Assembly: GCA_963837155.1 (NCBI GenBank)
Contig: CAWIMB010000002.1
Span: 3,472,001-3,536,000, forward strand
DNA length: 64,000 nt
Direction of reading: 5' to 3'
Source: DASQHW01 sp963837155
GTDB taxonomy: Bacteria; Actinomycetota; Acidimicrobiia; IMCC26256; PALSA-610
In this document: one piece after another, positions 46,334-55,248 of the stretch
How the letters are laid out: each line of letters begins with the position of its first letter
Numbering within the stretch: position 1 is the stretch's first letter
Translations under genes and position numbers: made by a program
The notes under the pieces: model-generated
Database searches by the model: none
What the model saw: the letters and a program-made list of their open reading frames with translations, nothing else
Told to the model about the DNA's origin: nothing

Positions 46334-47251
46334 GGTGCGGCCAACCCCTCGGTGTCGCGGTCGATTCCCGCTCTCCGTTGGGGGCCGATCGTTGCACGCG
46401 GATCTGCGGCCGAAGCCCGGCCGGCCTCGATGATCGCAAACCGCTCGGTTGCCGCCCCCGCCGCGATCGCCACCCCGCCGAGCCGGGTGAGGAAGCGGCC
46501 CCGGCCCCGGCCGGCGACACACAGTCCTGCACCGGCGAGCGACAACCGCCGCGCCGCCCGACGAAGTCGTCCGCCGTGTCCTTCGGTGTACGCGCCGCCC
46601 ACTTCTGGCGGCAGCGATTTGTCCAACACCGACAGCAACGCGACCTCGGCCGCCACGCCACCAAGCGCGAGCCGGCGGGCCGGCGCGGCATCGGGCACGA
46701 GCGCGGCGGCCACTCCCCCGGCCGATGCGGCCGCGCCCGCCGCGAACAGTCCCGGCAGGATCGTGCGCGCGCCGTGCCACGCGGGAACCGCGGTATCGCC
46801 AACGACGACGCCGGTGTACGTCGCGACCGCGGGCGCCAGCGCAGCCGCACTCCACGTCGCAACCTTTCCGATCCCCGATGCCCGGCCGCTCATGTTCGAC
46901 AACGCGGCAACGCCAACCGCTGGTCCGTACGCAGCGAGCAGCCACGAGCCCATGTTCATGGGCGACGACGGCCGGAACACGCGCAGCATGTGATGAAAGC
47001 GTTCGGGACGGCCGAGGTCTGCCGCCAACGCGACCGCGCCGCCGCTCAGTGCCGCGAGCGCGGTCACCCGGGCCGCGCGGCCGAGGCGCGCGTCACCAGT
47101 CGGCGTCGGCACCCGCCGCGAGCAACGACGAACCCCCCGCGAGCCCGCCGAGAAAGAGGTACGACGGGATCCAGAACTTCCACGTCGGCACCTTCAGCAC
47201 CGGCCGGTCGTAGTACGTGCGGATCTCGTCGGGCGCGCCGCGCACGCTCAC
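46330..47251 (-). CDS. NrfD/polysulfide reductase-type membrane subunit, frame broken
   Basis: GTG 47251 overlaps the Fe-S subunit stop. The start region VSVRGAPDEIRTYYDRPVLK, then KVPTWKFWIPSYLFLGGLAG, is typical of NrfD quinone-interacting subunits. Near 47096-47097 the frame breaks; removing one G links to RLGRAARVTALAALSGGAVA and LGRPERFHHMLRVFRPSSPM. About eight hydrophobic segments are expected in about 306 residues. It would anchor the formate dehydrogenase to the membrane and pass electrons to the quinone pool. Confidence 0.82.
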
Positions 47252-48027
47252 CGCCGGCCTCGTGCGAATGCGAGCGCGACCCCCGCGACCAGCGCGACTC
47301 CGGAGGCAGCGGCCACGCGCCACATCGACGCGAGGTCGCGCGTCGGCACGACAGGGTTCGGTGGAAGGCCGTACACCTCGGGCTCGTCGAGCAACAAGAA
47401 GAACGCGCCGGCACCGCCGACGCCGTCTTCATCGGAATCGAGATACAACCGGGCCGACTCCACACCTCGCGCGTGCAGCTCGTCGACGCGATCACGCGCC
47501 CGCAGCCGCAACTCGTCGAGCGGACCGAACTGGATCGACGCGGTCGGGCACGCCTTCGCGCACGCGGGCTCGAGCCCGCCGTGCAAGCGGTCGTAACACA
47601 TCGTGCACTTCCACGCCCGGCCGTCGCGCTCGCGCTGACCGATGACGCCGAACGGGCACGCCGACACGCAGTAGCCGCAGCCGTTGCACACGTCGGCTTG
47701 CACGACGACGGTGTCGAACTCGGTGCGGAAGATCGCGCCGGTCGGGCACACGTCGAGACACGCGGCGTGCGTGCAGTGCTTGCACACGTCGGACGACATC
47801 AACCAGCGCAGGCCCGGTTCCGACACTGTCGCGTCCGGCACGACCTGTTCGATGAACGCGACGTGCCGCCAGGTGTCGGCGTTCAGCTCGCCGGTGTTGT
47901 CGTACGACAGGCCGAGGAAGTCGAACCCGTCGGCCGGCACGTCGTTCCACTCCTTGCACGCGACCTCGCACGCCTTGCACCCGATGCACAACGTCGTGTC
48001 GGTGAAGAACCCAACGCGCTCAGCCAT
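47248..48027 (-). CDS. fdhB: Formate dehydrogenase iron-sulfur subunit (four 4Fe-4S clusters)
   Basis: ATG 48027 (MAERVGFFTDTTLCIGCKAC) overlaps the catalytic-subunit stop by eight bases; the product has 259 residues. Four cluster motifs are visible: CIGCKACEVACKEW, CKHCTHAACLDVCPTGA, CNGCGYCVSACPFGV and CTMCYDRLHGGLEPACAKAC. A C-terminal membrane helix (VAAASGVALVAGVALAF) follows. It relays electrons from the molybdenum/tungsten subunit to the NrfD-like subunit. Confidence 0.92.
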   Translation of the reverse strand: MAERVGFFTDTTLCIGCKACEVACKEWNDVPADGFDFLGLSYDNTGELNADTWRHVAFIEQVVPDATVSEPGLRWLMSSDVCKHCTHAACLDVCPTGAIFRTEFDTVVVQADVCNGCGYCVSACPFGVIGQRERDGRAWKCTMCYDRLHGGLEPACAKACPTASIQFGPLDELRLRARDRVDELHARGVESARLYLDSDEDGVGGAGAFFLLLDEPEVYGLPPNPVVPTRDLASMWRVAAASGVALVAGVALAFARGRR

Positions 48028-51000
48028 CGTCACCCCGTTCGTCGACCGTTTGGGCAGTTGCACGCGGACGGTCGCGTTCTTCTGCCCAAACGCTCGCGCC
48101 CCGGGGACGGCGGCCGGGACGGATGTCGCACGTCGCGGCCTTGACCTCTTGGATGTGCACGTTTGGATCCAACGCCAGCAGGAACAGGTCGTTGGCGGCG
48201 TCGCCGGTCGTGAGGCCGCGCGTCCCCCAGTGGTACGGCAAACCGACCTGGTGGACGGTGTGCCCCTGCACCCGCAGCGGCCGCACGCGGTCAGTCACGA
48301 GCACGCGTGCTTCGATCGCGGTCCGCGCCGTCGAGATCGTCGCCCACCCGCCGAGTTGCAAGCCGCGCTCGCGCGCGAGCTCAGGGCTGACCTCGCAGAA
48401 CATCGCGGGCTGGAGCTCCGCCAAGTGCGCGAGCGTGCGGGTCATCGCGCCCGCGGTGTGGTGCTCGGTAACGCGATACGTCGTTGCGACGTACGGGTAC
48501 GCGTCCGGATCGTTGTACGGATTCTCCCGGCGGAAGAACACGTCTCGAGCCGGGTTCGACTGCTGCCCGTACAACGGATTGGTGACCGGCGACTCGTGCG
48601 GCTCGTAGTGCGCGGGCAGCGGGCCGTCGACGAGACCGGCGGGCGCGAACAACCAGCCCACACCGTCGGCCTGCATGATGAACGGCTCGTCGCCCGCAGT
48701 CGCGTCGCCGGCGCGCGCGTCCGCGTCGGGCTCGTAGTTAGGCGCCTTGTGGAGGTCGAAATCTGGCACGTCGGCACCCGTCCACTCCCCACGCGCGGGA
48801 TCCCACCAGACGTATTGCTTGCGCGTCGACCACGGCTCACCCGACGGCGCGGCCGACGCCCGGTTGTACAGCATCCGCCGGTTGGCCGGCCACGCCCATC
48901 CCCACTCGGGCGCGACCCACGACTGCTCGCGCGCGGGCTTGCGCCGCGCGACCTGGTTGACGCCATCGGCGTAACAGCCGCAGTAGATCCAGCAGCCGCA
49001 CGCGGTCGAGCCGTCGTCGTGCAGCTGCGTGTACGACGACAGCGGGCGGTCGCGGTCGTCCCAGCCGTTGATCTCGCGCAGCACCGCCTCCGCCGACGGG
49101 TCCGCCGTTGCACCCGCAACGGGATAGTTCCACGTCAGGTCGAGCAGCGGCCGGTCGCGCTCCAACCCAGACGCCTGCAACTTCTCGCGGATGATGCGAC
49201 CAAGGTGGTACGCGAACCACAGGTCGGAACGACAGTCGCCTTGCGGTTCGACGGCTTGGTGACGCCATTGCAACAGCCGCTGCGTGTTCGTGAACGTGCC
49301 GGGCTTCTCGGTGTGCGCAGCCGCGGGCAGCAAGAACACTTCGGTGCCGATGTCCTCGGTCCGAAGCTCACCTGTCGAGAGCTCGGGTGCGTCGTACCAG
49401 AATGACGCCGACTCGACCTCGTAGAGGTCGCGCACGACGAGCCAATCGAGGCGAGCCAGCGCGAGCCGGTGCAACTTCGAGTGTGCGGAACCGACCGCGG
49501 GATTCTCTCCGAGCAAGAGGAAGCCGTTCACCCAGCCGTCGAGCATGCCGAGCGTCGACTGATAGGTCGAATGGTCGCCGGTGATGCGCGGCAGGTAGTC
49601 GAAGCAGAAGTCGTTGCTCGCGGTCGCGGCGTCGCCCCACCACGCCTTCAGCAGGCTGACGGTGTACGCCTTCATGTTGCCCCAGTAGCCCGTGGGTGAT
49701 GAGTCCTCTTCAACGAACGTGTCGAGATCGTGGTGCTCGATCGCGTGGGGCATCGGGATGTAGCCGGGGAGGATGTCGTACAACGTCGGGATGTCGGTTG
49801 ATCCCTGGATCGACGCGTGCCCGCGCAACGCCATGATCCCGCCGCCGGGCCGGCCGATGTTGCCGAGCAAGAGCTGGATGATCGCGGCGGTGCGGATGTA
49901 CTGCACGCCGACGGTGTGCTGGGTCCAGCCGACCGCATAGCACAGCGCGCTCGTGCGGTCGGGCCCCGAGTTCGCGCACAAGGCTTCGGCGACGCGCACG
50001 AACAGCTCACGCGGGACGCCGCACGTGTCCTCCACCACCTCGGGCGTGTAACGCGCGAAGTGCCGCTTCACGATCTGGAACACGCACCGCGGGTGCTCGA
50101 GCGTCGGGTCCCAATGCGGCGGACGTCCGCTGTGCGTCGCGCCGTGACTGCCCGCCGCCTGGCCGGTCGCGCCTGCCACTTCGCGGCTGCCGGCCGACGC
50201 GGCCGTCGGCATGTCCTTGTACTGCCAGCTCGTGTTGTCGTACGCGCGCTGTTCCGGATCCCACCCCGAGAACAACCCGTCGAGATCCTCGGTGTCGCGG
50301 AACGCGTCCTCGATGATCGTGCCCGCGTTCGTGTAGCGGCCGACGTAGTCGCGGAACTCACGGCCATTCGAAATGATGTAGTTCACGATGCCGCCGAGGA
50401 ACGCGATGTCACTGCCTGCTCGCAACGGCACGAACACATCGGCGACCGCGCTCGTGCGTGTGAACCGCGGGTCAATGTGTATGACCGTCGCGCCGCGCTC
50501 CTTCGCCTCCATCACCCACTGGAACCCGACCGGATGGCACTCGGCCATGTTCGAGCCCATGATCACGATGCAGTCGGAGAACTGCAGGTCCTGCTGGAAC
50601 GTGGTGGCGCCGCCGCGACCGAAGGACGTCCCCAAACTGGGGACAGTGGACGAGTGTCATATGCGCGCCTGGTTCTCGATCTGCAACGCGCCGAGCGCGG
50701 TGTAGAGCTTCTTCAGGAGGTAGTTCTCCTCGATGTCGAGCGTCGCGCCGCCGAGGTGCGCGAACCCGAGCGTGCGTCGCACCGGCACGCCGTCGTCGTT
50801 CAGGTCCTGCCACGTACGGGCGCGCGTTTCGATGATGCGATCGGCGATCATGTCCATCGCCCGGTCGAGCGGGAGTTCCTCCCACTCGGTGCCGTGCGGC
50901 CGGCGGTACTTCACCGTCGTGAGGCGACCGGGGCTGCTCACGAGCGCGCGGCTCGCGGCACCCTTCGGGCACAGCCGGCCGCGCGAGATCGGGCTGTCGG

Positions 51001-51232
51001 GGTCGCCTTCGATCTGGGTGACGCGCTCGTCCTTCACATAGACGAGCTGGCCGCACCCGACCGCGCAGTACGGGCAGACCGACTGCACGACGCGGTCCGC
51101 GTCCGCGGTGCGCGGCTGCAGCTGCTGTGTCTGCGGCGACGCGACATGCTCACCGTGGCCGCGCGCATCACGCGCGCGCAGCTGCCGGACGACGGGCCAC
51201 CGGCCGAGCAGATCGCCGAGCCGCATCGACAC
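48020..51232 (-). CDS. fdhA: Selenocysteine-containing formate dehydrogenase catalytic subunit
   Basis: GTG 51232 (VSMRLGDLLGRWPVVRQL) opens a frame that is continuous except for one in-frame TGA at 50657-50659. Read as Sec192, the product has 1070 residues. The N-terminus has the 4Fe-4S motif CPYCAVGCG to GRLCPKG, with no twin-arginine signal. Around the TGA the sequence is LGALQIENQARI-U-HSSTVPSLGTSFGRGG, matching the ARVUH..TV segment of known selenocysteine formate dehydrogenases. MIMGSNMAECHP-like (IVIMGSNMAECHPVGFQW) and C-terminal molybdopterin-dinucleotide motifs (PYHWGTRGLTTGDAANDL) follow. It oxidises formate or reduces CO2 with a bis-MGD cofactor. The selA, selB, selC and selD genes are not in this window. 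Confidence 0.9.
50628..50659 (-). promoter_or_regulatory. Sec codon (UGA) with SECIS-like hairpin
   Basis: After the UGA (50659-50657) come 12 bases, then the hairpin GUCCCC-AGUUU-GGGGAC (50644-50628). The apical loop begins 18 bases after the UGA, close to the spacing I recall for E. coli fdhF. The six-base stem is perfect. This is what bacterial selenocysteine insertion requires, although the loop sequence is not identical to known ones. Confidence 0.75.
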
Positions 51233-51234
51233 GG

Positions 51235-51690
51235 TCAGGCGCGCGTGTCAACAATCAGCAAGCTGCACGAGCAGTGGTGCGAGACCTTGTTCGGCACGCT
51301 CCCGAGGACGAACCGGCGCACGCCGCTCATCCCGCGGTTGCCGACGACCAGCAGGTCGGCACCGACTTGTTCGGCGACGTCGAGGAGCGCGTCCGACGCG
51401 TCGCCCGGCACCTGATGGGTCTCGACCTTCACCCCCGCGGCTTCCGCCTGCGCGGCCGCGTGGGCGCAGACCTGGCGGCTGTCGTCCTCGATCCCGCGGT
51501 TCACGTGCTCGATGTCGAAGGTCGGCGCGCCGACGCTCGCGGCCTGCCCGAGCTGCGCGGCCGAGACCAGCCGGTGCGCGTGCACGATGTGCAGCGTCGC
51601 GCCCGCGTGATTGGCGAGCTCGATCGCCTTGCCGAGCGCGACCGAAGCCGTCTCCGATCCGTCCGTTCCGACCACGATGACGTCGAACAC
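51235..51690 (-). CDS. Universal stress protein (UspA family)
   Basis: The 151-residue protein starts at ATG 51690 (MFDVIVVGTDGSETASVALG). The USP fold and ATP-binding pattern are present: VVGTDGSETA, LHIVHAHRLV, and the G-2x-G-9x-G(S/T) motif in VVGNRGMSGVRRFVLGSVPN. Its stop is two bases before the formate dehydrogenase start, so it is the first gene of that operon. It may tune the enzyme to energy or redox state. Confidence 0.88.
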   Translation of the reverse strand: MFDVIVVGTDGSETASVALGKAIELANHAGATLHIVHAHRLVSAAQLGQAASVGAPTFDIEHVNRGIEDDSRQVCAHAAAQAEAAGVKVETHQVPGDASDALLDVAEQVGADLLVVGNRGMSGVRRFVLGSVPNKVSHHCSCSLLIVDTRA

Positions 51691-51830
51691 GGCGCCCCCT
51701 ATCCCTCGACACGCACCTCGGCGCGGGAGCGTAGTACCCGGCCCGCGGAACCCGGGGGCCGGCCGGACCGCTGTTTCCGGCTCAGCCCCCTTCGGTTCCT
51801 CATCACGTCATGGTTGACGCGTTCATCATG

Positions 51831-51879
51831 GGTCGACTCCACGCTCCGCTCCCCTTCGGTCGCTTCGCTGTCGTCTCCC
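51831..51879. repeat. Dispersed 48-bp intergenic repeat, copy B
   Basis: This is the second copy of the element at 163-210. It lies 20 bases downstream of the stop codon of the minus-strand repeat-protein gene and upstream of the universal stress protein gene. Orientation relative to the preceding gene is the same as for copy A. Confidence 0.6.
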
Positions 51880-51899
51880 ACGCATGCACCAGTTCGGGT

Positions 51900-53108
51900 T
51901 TAGGTGTTCTGGCTTTGGCTTGCAGACTGACCGGTACCGTTCCAGTTCGACGACGACGAATTGGTATTCGCGTTGTTCCCCTGGTTGACGTCACCGTTGT
52001 TGCTGCCGACGCTGAACACCGAAATCGGCGCGTTGACGTTGACCTGCTTGGTCTCCGCCTTCGACTTCGCGTCCTGGTCAGTGCCGTTGCTGACACTCCC
52101 CCTCTGCGAAGCACCGTCAGAACCGTGCCCGTCCTTGCCGGACGAGTTCTGGTACTGATCGGCCTGCTGATACGTCTCGTTACCGTTCTCCGACTTCGAC
52201 CGCGTGTCGGCCTGGTTGTTCTGATCAACCTTGCCGTTGTTGCTCCCAACACTGAAGATCGAGATGGGAACATTCACGTTGGTCTGTTCGGTCTCGGCCT
52301 TGGACTTCGCCTCCTGGTCAGTCCAGTTGTCGACGTTGCCGTCTTGCTTGGCACCGCCGTTGCCGTGACCCTTGTCGCCCTCGCAACCACAGTCGTTGCC
52401 CCTGTGACCGTGGCCCTGGTCCTCGACGTTCTGGTCCTGCTTCAGACCTTGTGACGTCTTGTTCCAGTTGCTCGAGCTGGAGTCGGTATTGCCATCGTTG
52501 TACTGACCGACCTTGCCGTTGTTGCTCCCCACCTGGAAGAGCCCGATCGGAACGTTGTAGTTGTTCTGCTCGGTCTCGGCCTTGGACTTGGCGTCCTGGT
52601 CGGTGTAGTTGTTCACACGGCCGTGCTGGGACGCACCATCCGAGCTGTGGCTCTTGTCGCCGCGACCTTCGTCGCAACCACAATCGCTCCCACGTGGCTC
52701 GAATCCCTTGCCCCAGTTGTCGGCCTTGCCGTCACCCCAGCCCCGGTCCTGGCAGCCGCAGTCATCGCGGTGCCCCTCGTTCTTGACGTTCTGGTCCTGT
52801 TGCAAGGACTGCCACGTCTTGTTCGAGTTCTCGGACTTGGACTTCGTGTCGGCCTTGTTGAATTGGTCGACCTTGCCGTTGTTGCTGCCAACCTCGAAGA
52901 ACGAGAACGGGATGTTTTTGTTCTTCTGCTCGGTCTCCGCTTTGGAGCGAGCTTCTTGTGTGGTCCCGTTCTCGACCTCGCCGTATTGGCTGGCACCACT
53001 GGCATGTCGATGGCCTCTGTCGAGCTGGCTCGCGGCCCCTGCCCCAATGCCGAGTGAAAGCGCACAGGACACGGTCGCGACGAAGCCCAACCATTTGGAC
53101 CGTCGCAT
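51900..53108 (-). CDS. Secreted Asn/Gln-rich repeat protein, curlin-like
   Basis: ATG 53108 (MRRSKWLGFVATVSCALSLG) follows AAGGAGAG and opens a signal peptide ending near GAGAAS; the product has 402 residues. About four repeats of 80-100 residues each contain ASQ.G.V.N.T.Q.AKSKAETE, then VGSNNGKVDQ.N.A.T.S.S.N, with DCGC pairs in the spacers of the first three. The spaced Gln and Asn after Gly-x-Val resemble curlin repeats that form amyloid beta-solenoids. It has low hydrophobicity and many Ser, Asn and Gln. It may be a secreted matrix or sheath protein; the DCGC pairs may bind metal or form disulfides. Confidence 0.6.
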   Translation of the reverse strand: MRRSKWLGFVATVSCALSLGIGAGAASQLDRGHRHASGASQYGEVENGTTQEARSKAETEQKNKNIPFSFFEVGSNNGKVDQFNKADTKSKSENSNKTWQSLQQDQNVKNEGHRDDCGCQDRGWGDGKADNWGKGFEPRGSDCGCDEGRGDKSHSSDGASQHGRVNNYTDQDAKSKAETEQNNYNVPIGLFQVGSNNGKVGQYNDGNTDSSSSNWNKTSQGLKQDQNVEDQGHGHRGNDCGCEGDKGHGNGGAKQDGNVDNWTDQEAKSKAETEQTNVNVPISIFSVGSNNGKVDQNNQADTRSKSENGNETYQQADQYQNSSGKDGHGSDGASQRGSVSNGTDQDAKSKAETKQVNVNAPISVFSVGSNNGDVNQGNNANTNSSSSNWNGTGQSASQSQNT

Positions 53109-53153
53109 TGCAGTGTCTCTCCTTGAATCGAAGGAATCTGGTCTGGCTGTTGG

Positions 53154-53200
53154 TTTTGGCGACACCGCACGACCGAATCGGTCGTCGTGCGTCGCCAAAA
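53154..53200. repeat. Palindromic intergenic element, copy 3
   Basis: The outer arms TTTTGGCGAC (53154-53163) and GTCGCCAAAA (53191-53200) are perfect. The core ACGACCGA-A-TCGGTCGT (53169-53185) is the same as in copies 1 and 2. It lies between the end of the gene at 53220 and the start of the repeat protein, where it could end the upstream transcript in either direction because both flanks have T/A runs. Confidence 0.7.
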
Positions 53201-53219
53201 CGCACGCGCGAGCGCGCGG

Positions 53220-53975
53220 TTAGCCAGGCCGTTCGATCAAGGACGCGAGGAACAACGACTGTCCGACGCCGGTCGCGAACCGGAACCGTCGGCGCCGAAG
53301 GGAAGCCACAGCGGATGCCGCCATGAGGACGGCCAGGCCTCCCCCGGAAGTGCGTCCCACGCCTCCCGGCGCATGCGAGAGGGGGACAGGCGTTGGGAAC
53401 GAGAGCGGCAGTGCCGGGAGCGGCACCACCGGCAACGCGATGCTCGGCAGCGACAGCGACAGCGACGGGATGCCGTCGAAGGCGGACGTGACGCGGCGCG
53501 CGAGATCAGGCGTTGCCTCGGCGACTTGTGCGACCGCGGTCGCGATGACGCTCGCGACCGCGGTCGCTGACGGCCCGTGCGGTGAGATTGGCTGCACCGA
53601 GATCACGGGCGGCGTGAGTGGCGACGACGGCAGTATCGGCTTCACGATGTCGAGCGCCGGCCGCACGATCGGCGTCACGGTGTCGATCACCGGCTGCACG
53701 ACGGGCTTCACCGTGTCGATGATGGGTTGCACGACCGGCGTCACGGTCTTGGTGACCGTGTCGGTCACGGGCGCGACGCGCTTGGTCACATTCGCGACCG
53801 GCGCCGGAAGCGCGTCGGTGACCTGCGCGCTCGCCGATGCGAGCGACAGCGGCGCGGGTGCATCGAGCGCGTGCGCGCGCTTGCCTTCGTAGAGCGACCA
53901 GAGGAGCGCAATCGCGAAACCCGCGACAACGACGACGAGAAGTCGCACGATTGCCGCTGGCCGAACGCTCAACAC
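53220..53975 (-). CDS. Secreted Val/Pro/Thr-rich protein with periodic helix-like repeats
   Basis: GTG 53975 (VLSVRPAAIVRLLVVVVAGF) has a signal anchor; the product has 251 residues. The middle holds repeats of 11-12 residues: VVQPIIDTVKP, VVQPVIDTVTP, IVRPALDIVKP. A Leu/Pro/Ser-rich region (LSLPSIALPVVPLPALPLSF) and a C-terminal Ala-rich hydrophobic stretch before LRRRRFRF follow. No family is recognised. The end looks like a cell-surface sorting tail without an obvious sortase motif. It lies upstream of the curlin-like gene on the same strand. Confidence 0.6.
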   Translation of the reverse strand: MLSVRPAAIVRLLVVVVAGFAIALLWSLYEGKRAHALDAPAPLSLASASAQVTDALPAPVANVTKRVAPVTDTVTKTVTPVVQPIIDTVKPVVQPVIDTVTPIVRPALDIVKPILPSSPLTPPVISVQPISPHGPSATAVASVIATAVAQVAEATPDLARRVTSAFDGIPSLSLSLPSIALPVVPLPALPLSFPTPVPLSHAPGGVGRTSGGGLAVLMAASAVASLRRRRFRFATGVGQSLFLASLIERPG

Positions 53976-54104
53976 TTGGTCGTTGCCCCCACGTCTGCCG
54001 GTCCGAGAACGGGCGCCCACCCTTCGAACATGGGCGCGGTACCCCCGCCACCCTGTGCAGTAACCGACCATTTCCCGACAGGCCCCGACCGGGCAGAATG
54101 CGCC

Positions 54105-54464
54105 ATGCCCAAGCGCGATCCCGTAGCCGAGGTGCGGCGGCTCTGCCTGGCGTTTCCCGAGGTCAGCGAGCGTTTGAGCCACGGCGCGCCGACGTGGTTC
54201 ATCCGCGACAAGAAAACATTGGCAACCGTCTGGGACGACCACCACGGCGACGAAATTCTGGGGCTGATCTGCGCGGCGCCGCCCGGCGTGCAGCAGCAAC
54301 TCGTCGACGAGGAGCCCGACCGCTTTTACGTGCCGCCGTACGTCGGGCACCGCGGGTGGATCGGCGTGCGGCTCGATCGCAAGGTCGACTGGAACGAGAT
54401 CAAAGAGATCCTCGCCGACTCCTACCGGTGCGTCGCCCCCGCCACGCTCGCCCGGTTGGTCTAG
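54105..54464 (+). CDS. YjbR/MmcQ family protein
   Basis: The 119-residue protein starts at ATG 54105 (MPKRDPVAEVRRLCLAFPEV). Features of the YjbR (CyaY-like DNA-binding fold) family are SERLSHGAPTWFIRDKKTLA, DRFYVPPYVGHRGWIGVRLD and VDWNEIKEILADSYRCVAPA. Function is unknown. Its stop overlaps the convergent hydrolase stop. Confidence 0.88.
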   Translation: MPKRDPVAEVRRLCLAFPEVSERLSHGAPTWFIRDKKTLATVWDDHHGDEILGLICAAPPGVQQQLVDEEPDRFYVPPYVGHRGWIGVRLDRKVDWNEIKEILADSYRCVAPATLARLV

Positions 54465-55202
54465 CTCAAGAAGTCGACGATCGCGGCTGTGAGCTCGGGT
54501 TTCCCGACGGCACTCAGATGATCGCCCGGGACGACGCGCGCGACCGCGTTCGGGATGCGCGCCGCGAGCTCCTCGGGCGAACCGGCCAGGGCATCGTCCG
54601 CGCCCGCGACCACGAGTGTCGGCACGCGGATCTCGTCCAGCGGACCGGGGAGCGCGTCGACGGGGCACGCGCTGGATCGCGGCGAGCGCCTCCAAGTCGT
54701 TGCCGCTCCGCTCCGCGAAGTGGCGGAAGGCGCGGGCCGAGCGGTCGATGATCTCGGCGCCCGCCGGCGCGGTGAGCGCGGCCGCGATCGCGGCCCGGTT
54801 CAACGGCCGGCCTGACACGAGGCGGCCGCCGATACCGCCGAGCACGAGCGACCGGACTCGGGGCTCGACCGGCACGAAGCGGGTCGCGACGATCGCGCCC
54901 ATCGAGTAGCCGACGACGTCGGCCTCGGTCACCCCGAGGTGGGACAGGACGGCCGCGGCATCGCGGACCATCGCCTCGTTCTCGTACGCGGCCGAGTCGT
55001 GGGGCTTGGCCGACGCACCGTGGCCCCGGGCGTCATAGAGGATCACCCGGCGACCGGCAGCCACCAGCGCGTCGGCGATCCCGGGCGCGAGCCAGTTGCC
55101 GGCCGCGTCGGCGCCGAAGCCGTGCATGAGGAGGGTGTCCGGCCCCGCGCCCATGCTCGTGAACGCGAGCTCGAGACCGTCGAACGTTGTAAATCGATCC
55201 AC
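54461..55202 (-). CDS. Alpha/beta hydrolase, frame broken
   Basis: The chosen start is GTG 55202 (VDRFTTFDGLELAFTSMGAG). The oxyanion motif LLMHGFGADAAGNW, YDARGHGASAKP, and the nucleophile VVGYSMGAIVATRF are present. After 54662-54665 the frame breaks. Removing one base of the four-base run gives VDALPGPLDEIRVPTLVVAG, ADDALAGSPEELAARI and VPGDHLSAVGKPELTAAIVD, containing the Asp and His of the triad. The total is about 246 residues. It may be an esterase or epoxide-hydrolase-like enzyme. It is divergent from the cupredoxin gene. Confidence 0.82.
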
Positions 55203-55248
55203 TCCGGCGATGCTTGCGCACACCACCCATACCTGCAAACGTGCGCGC

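Noticed and set aside
50657..50659. TGA as a nonsense mutation or frameshift splitting formate dehydrogenase
   Set aside because: Both sides are in one frame, the position equals the catalytic Sec site, and a SECIS-like hairpin follows. A substitution read error from TGC/TGT is the only remaining alternative.
51900..53108. Possible tandem-repeat DNA or CRISPR-like array
   Set aside because: The similarity is at protein level in a single ORF with signal peptide and ribosome site.
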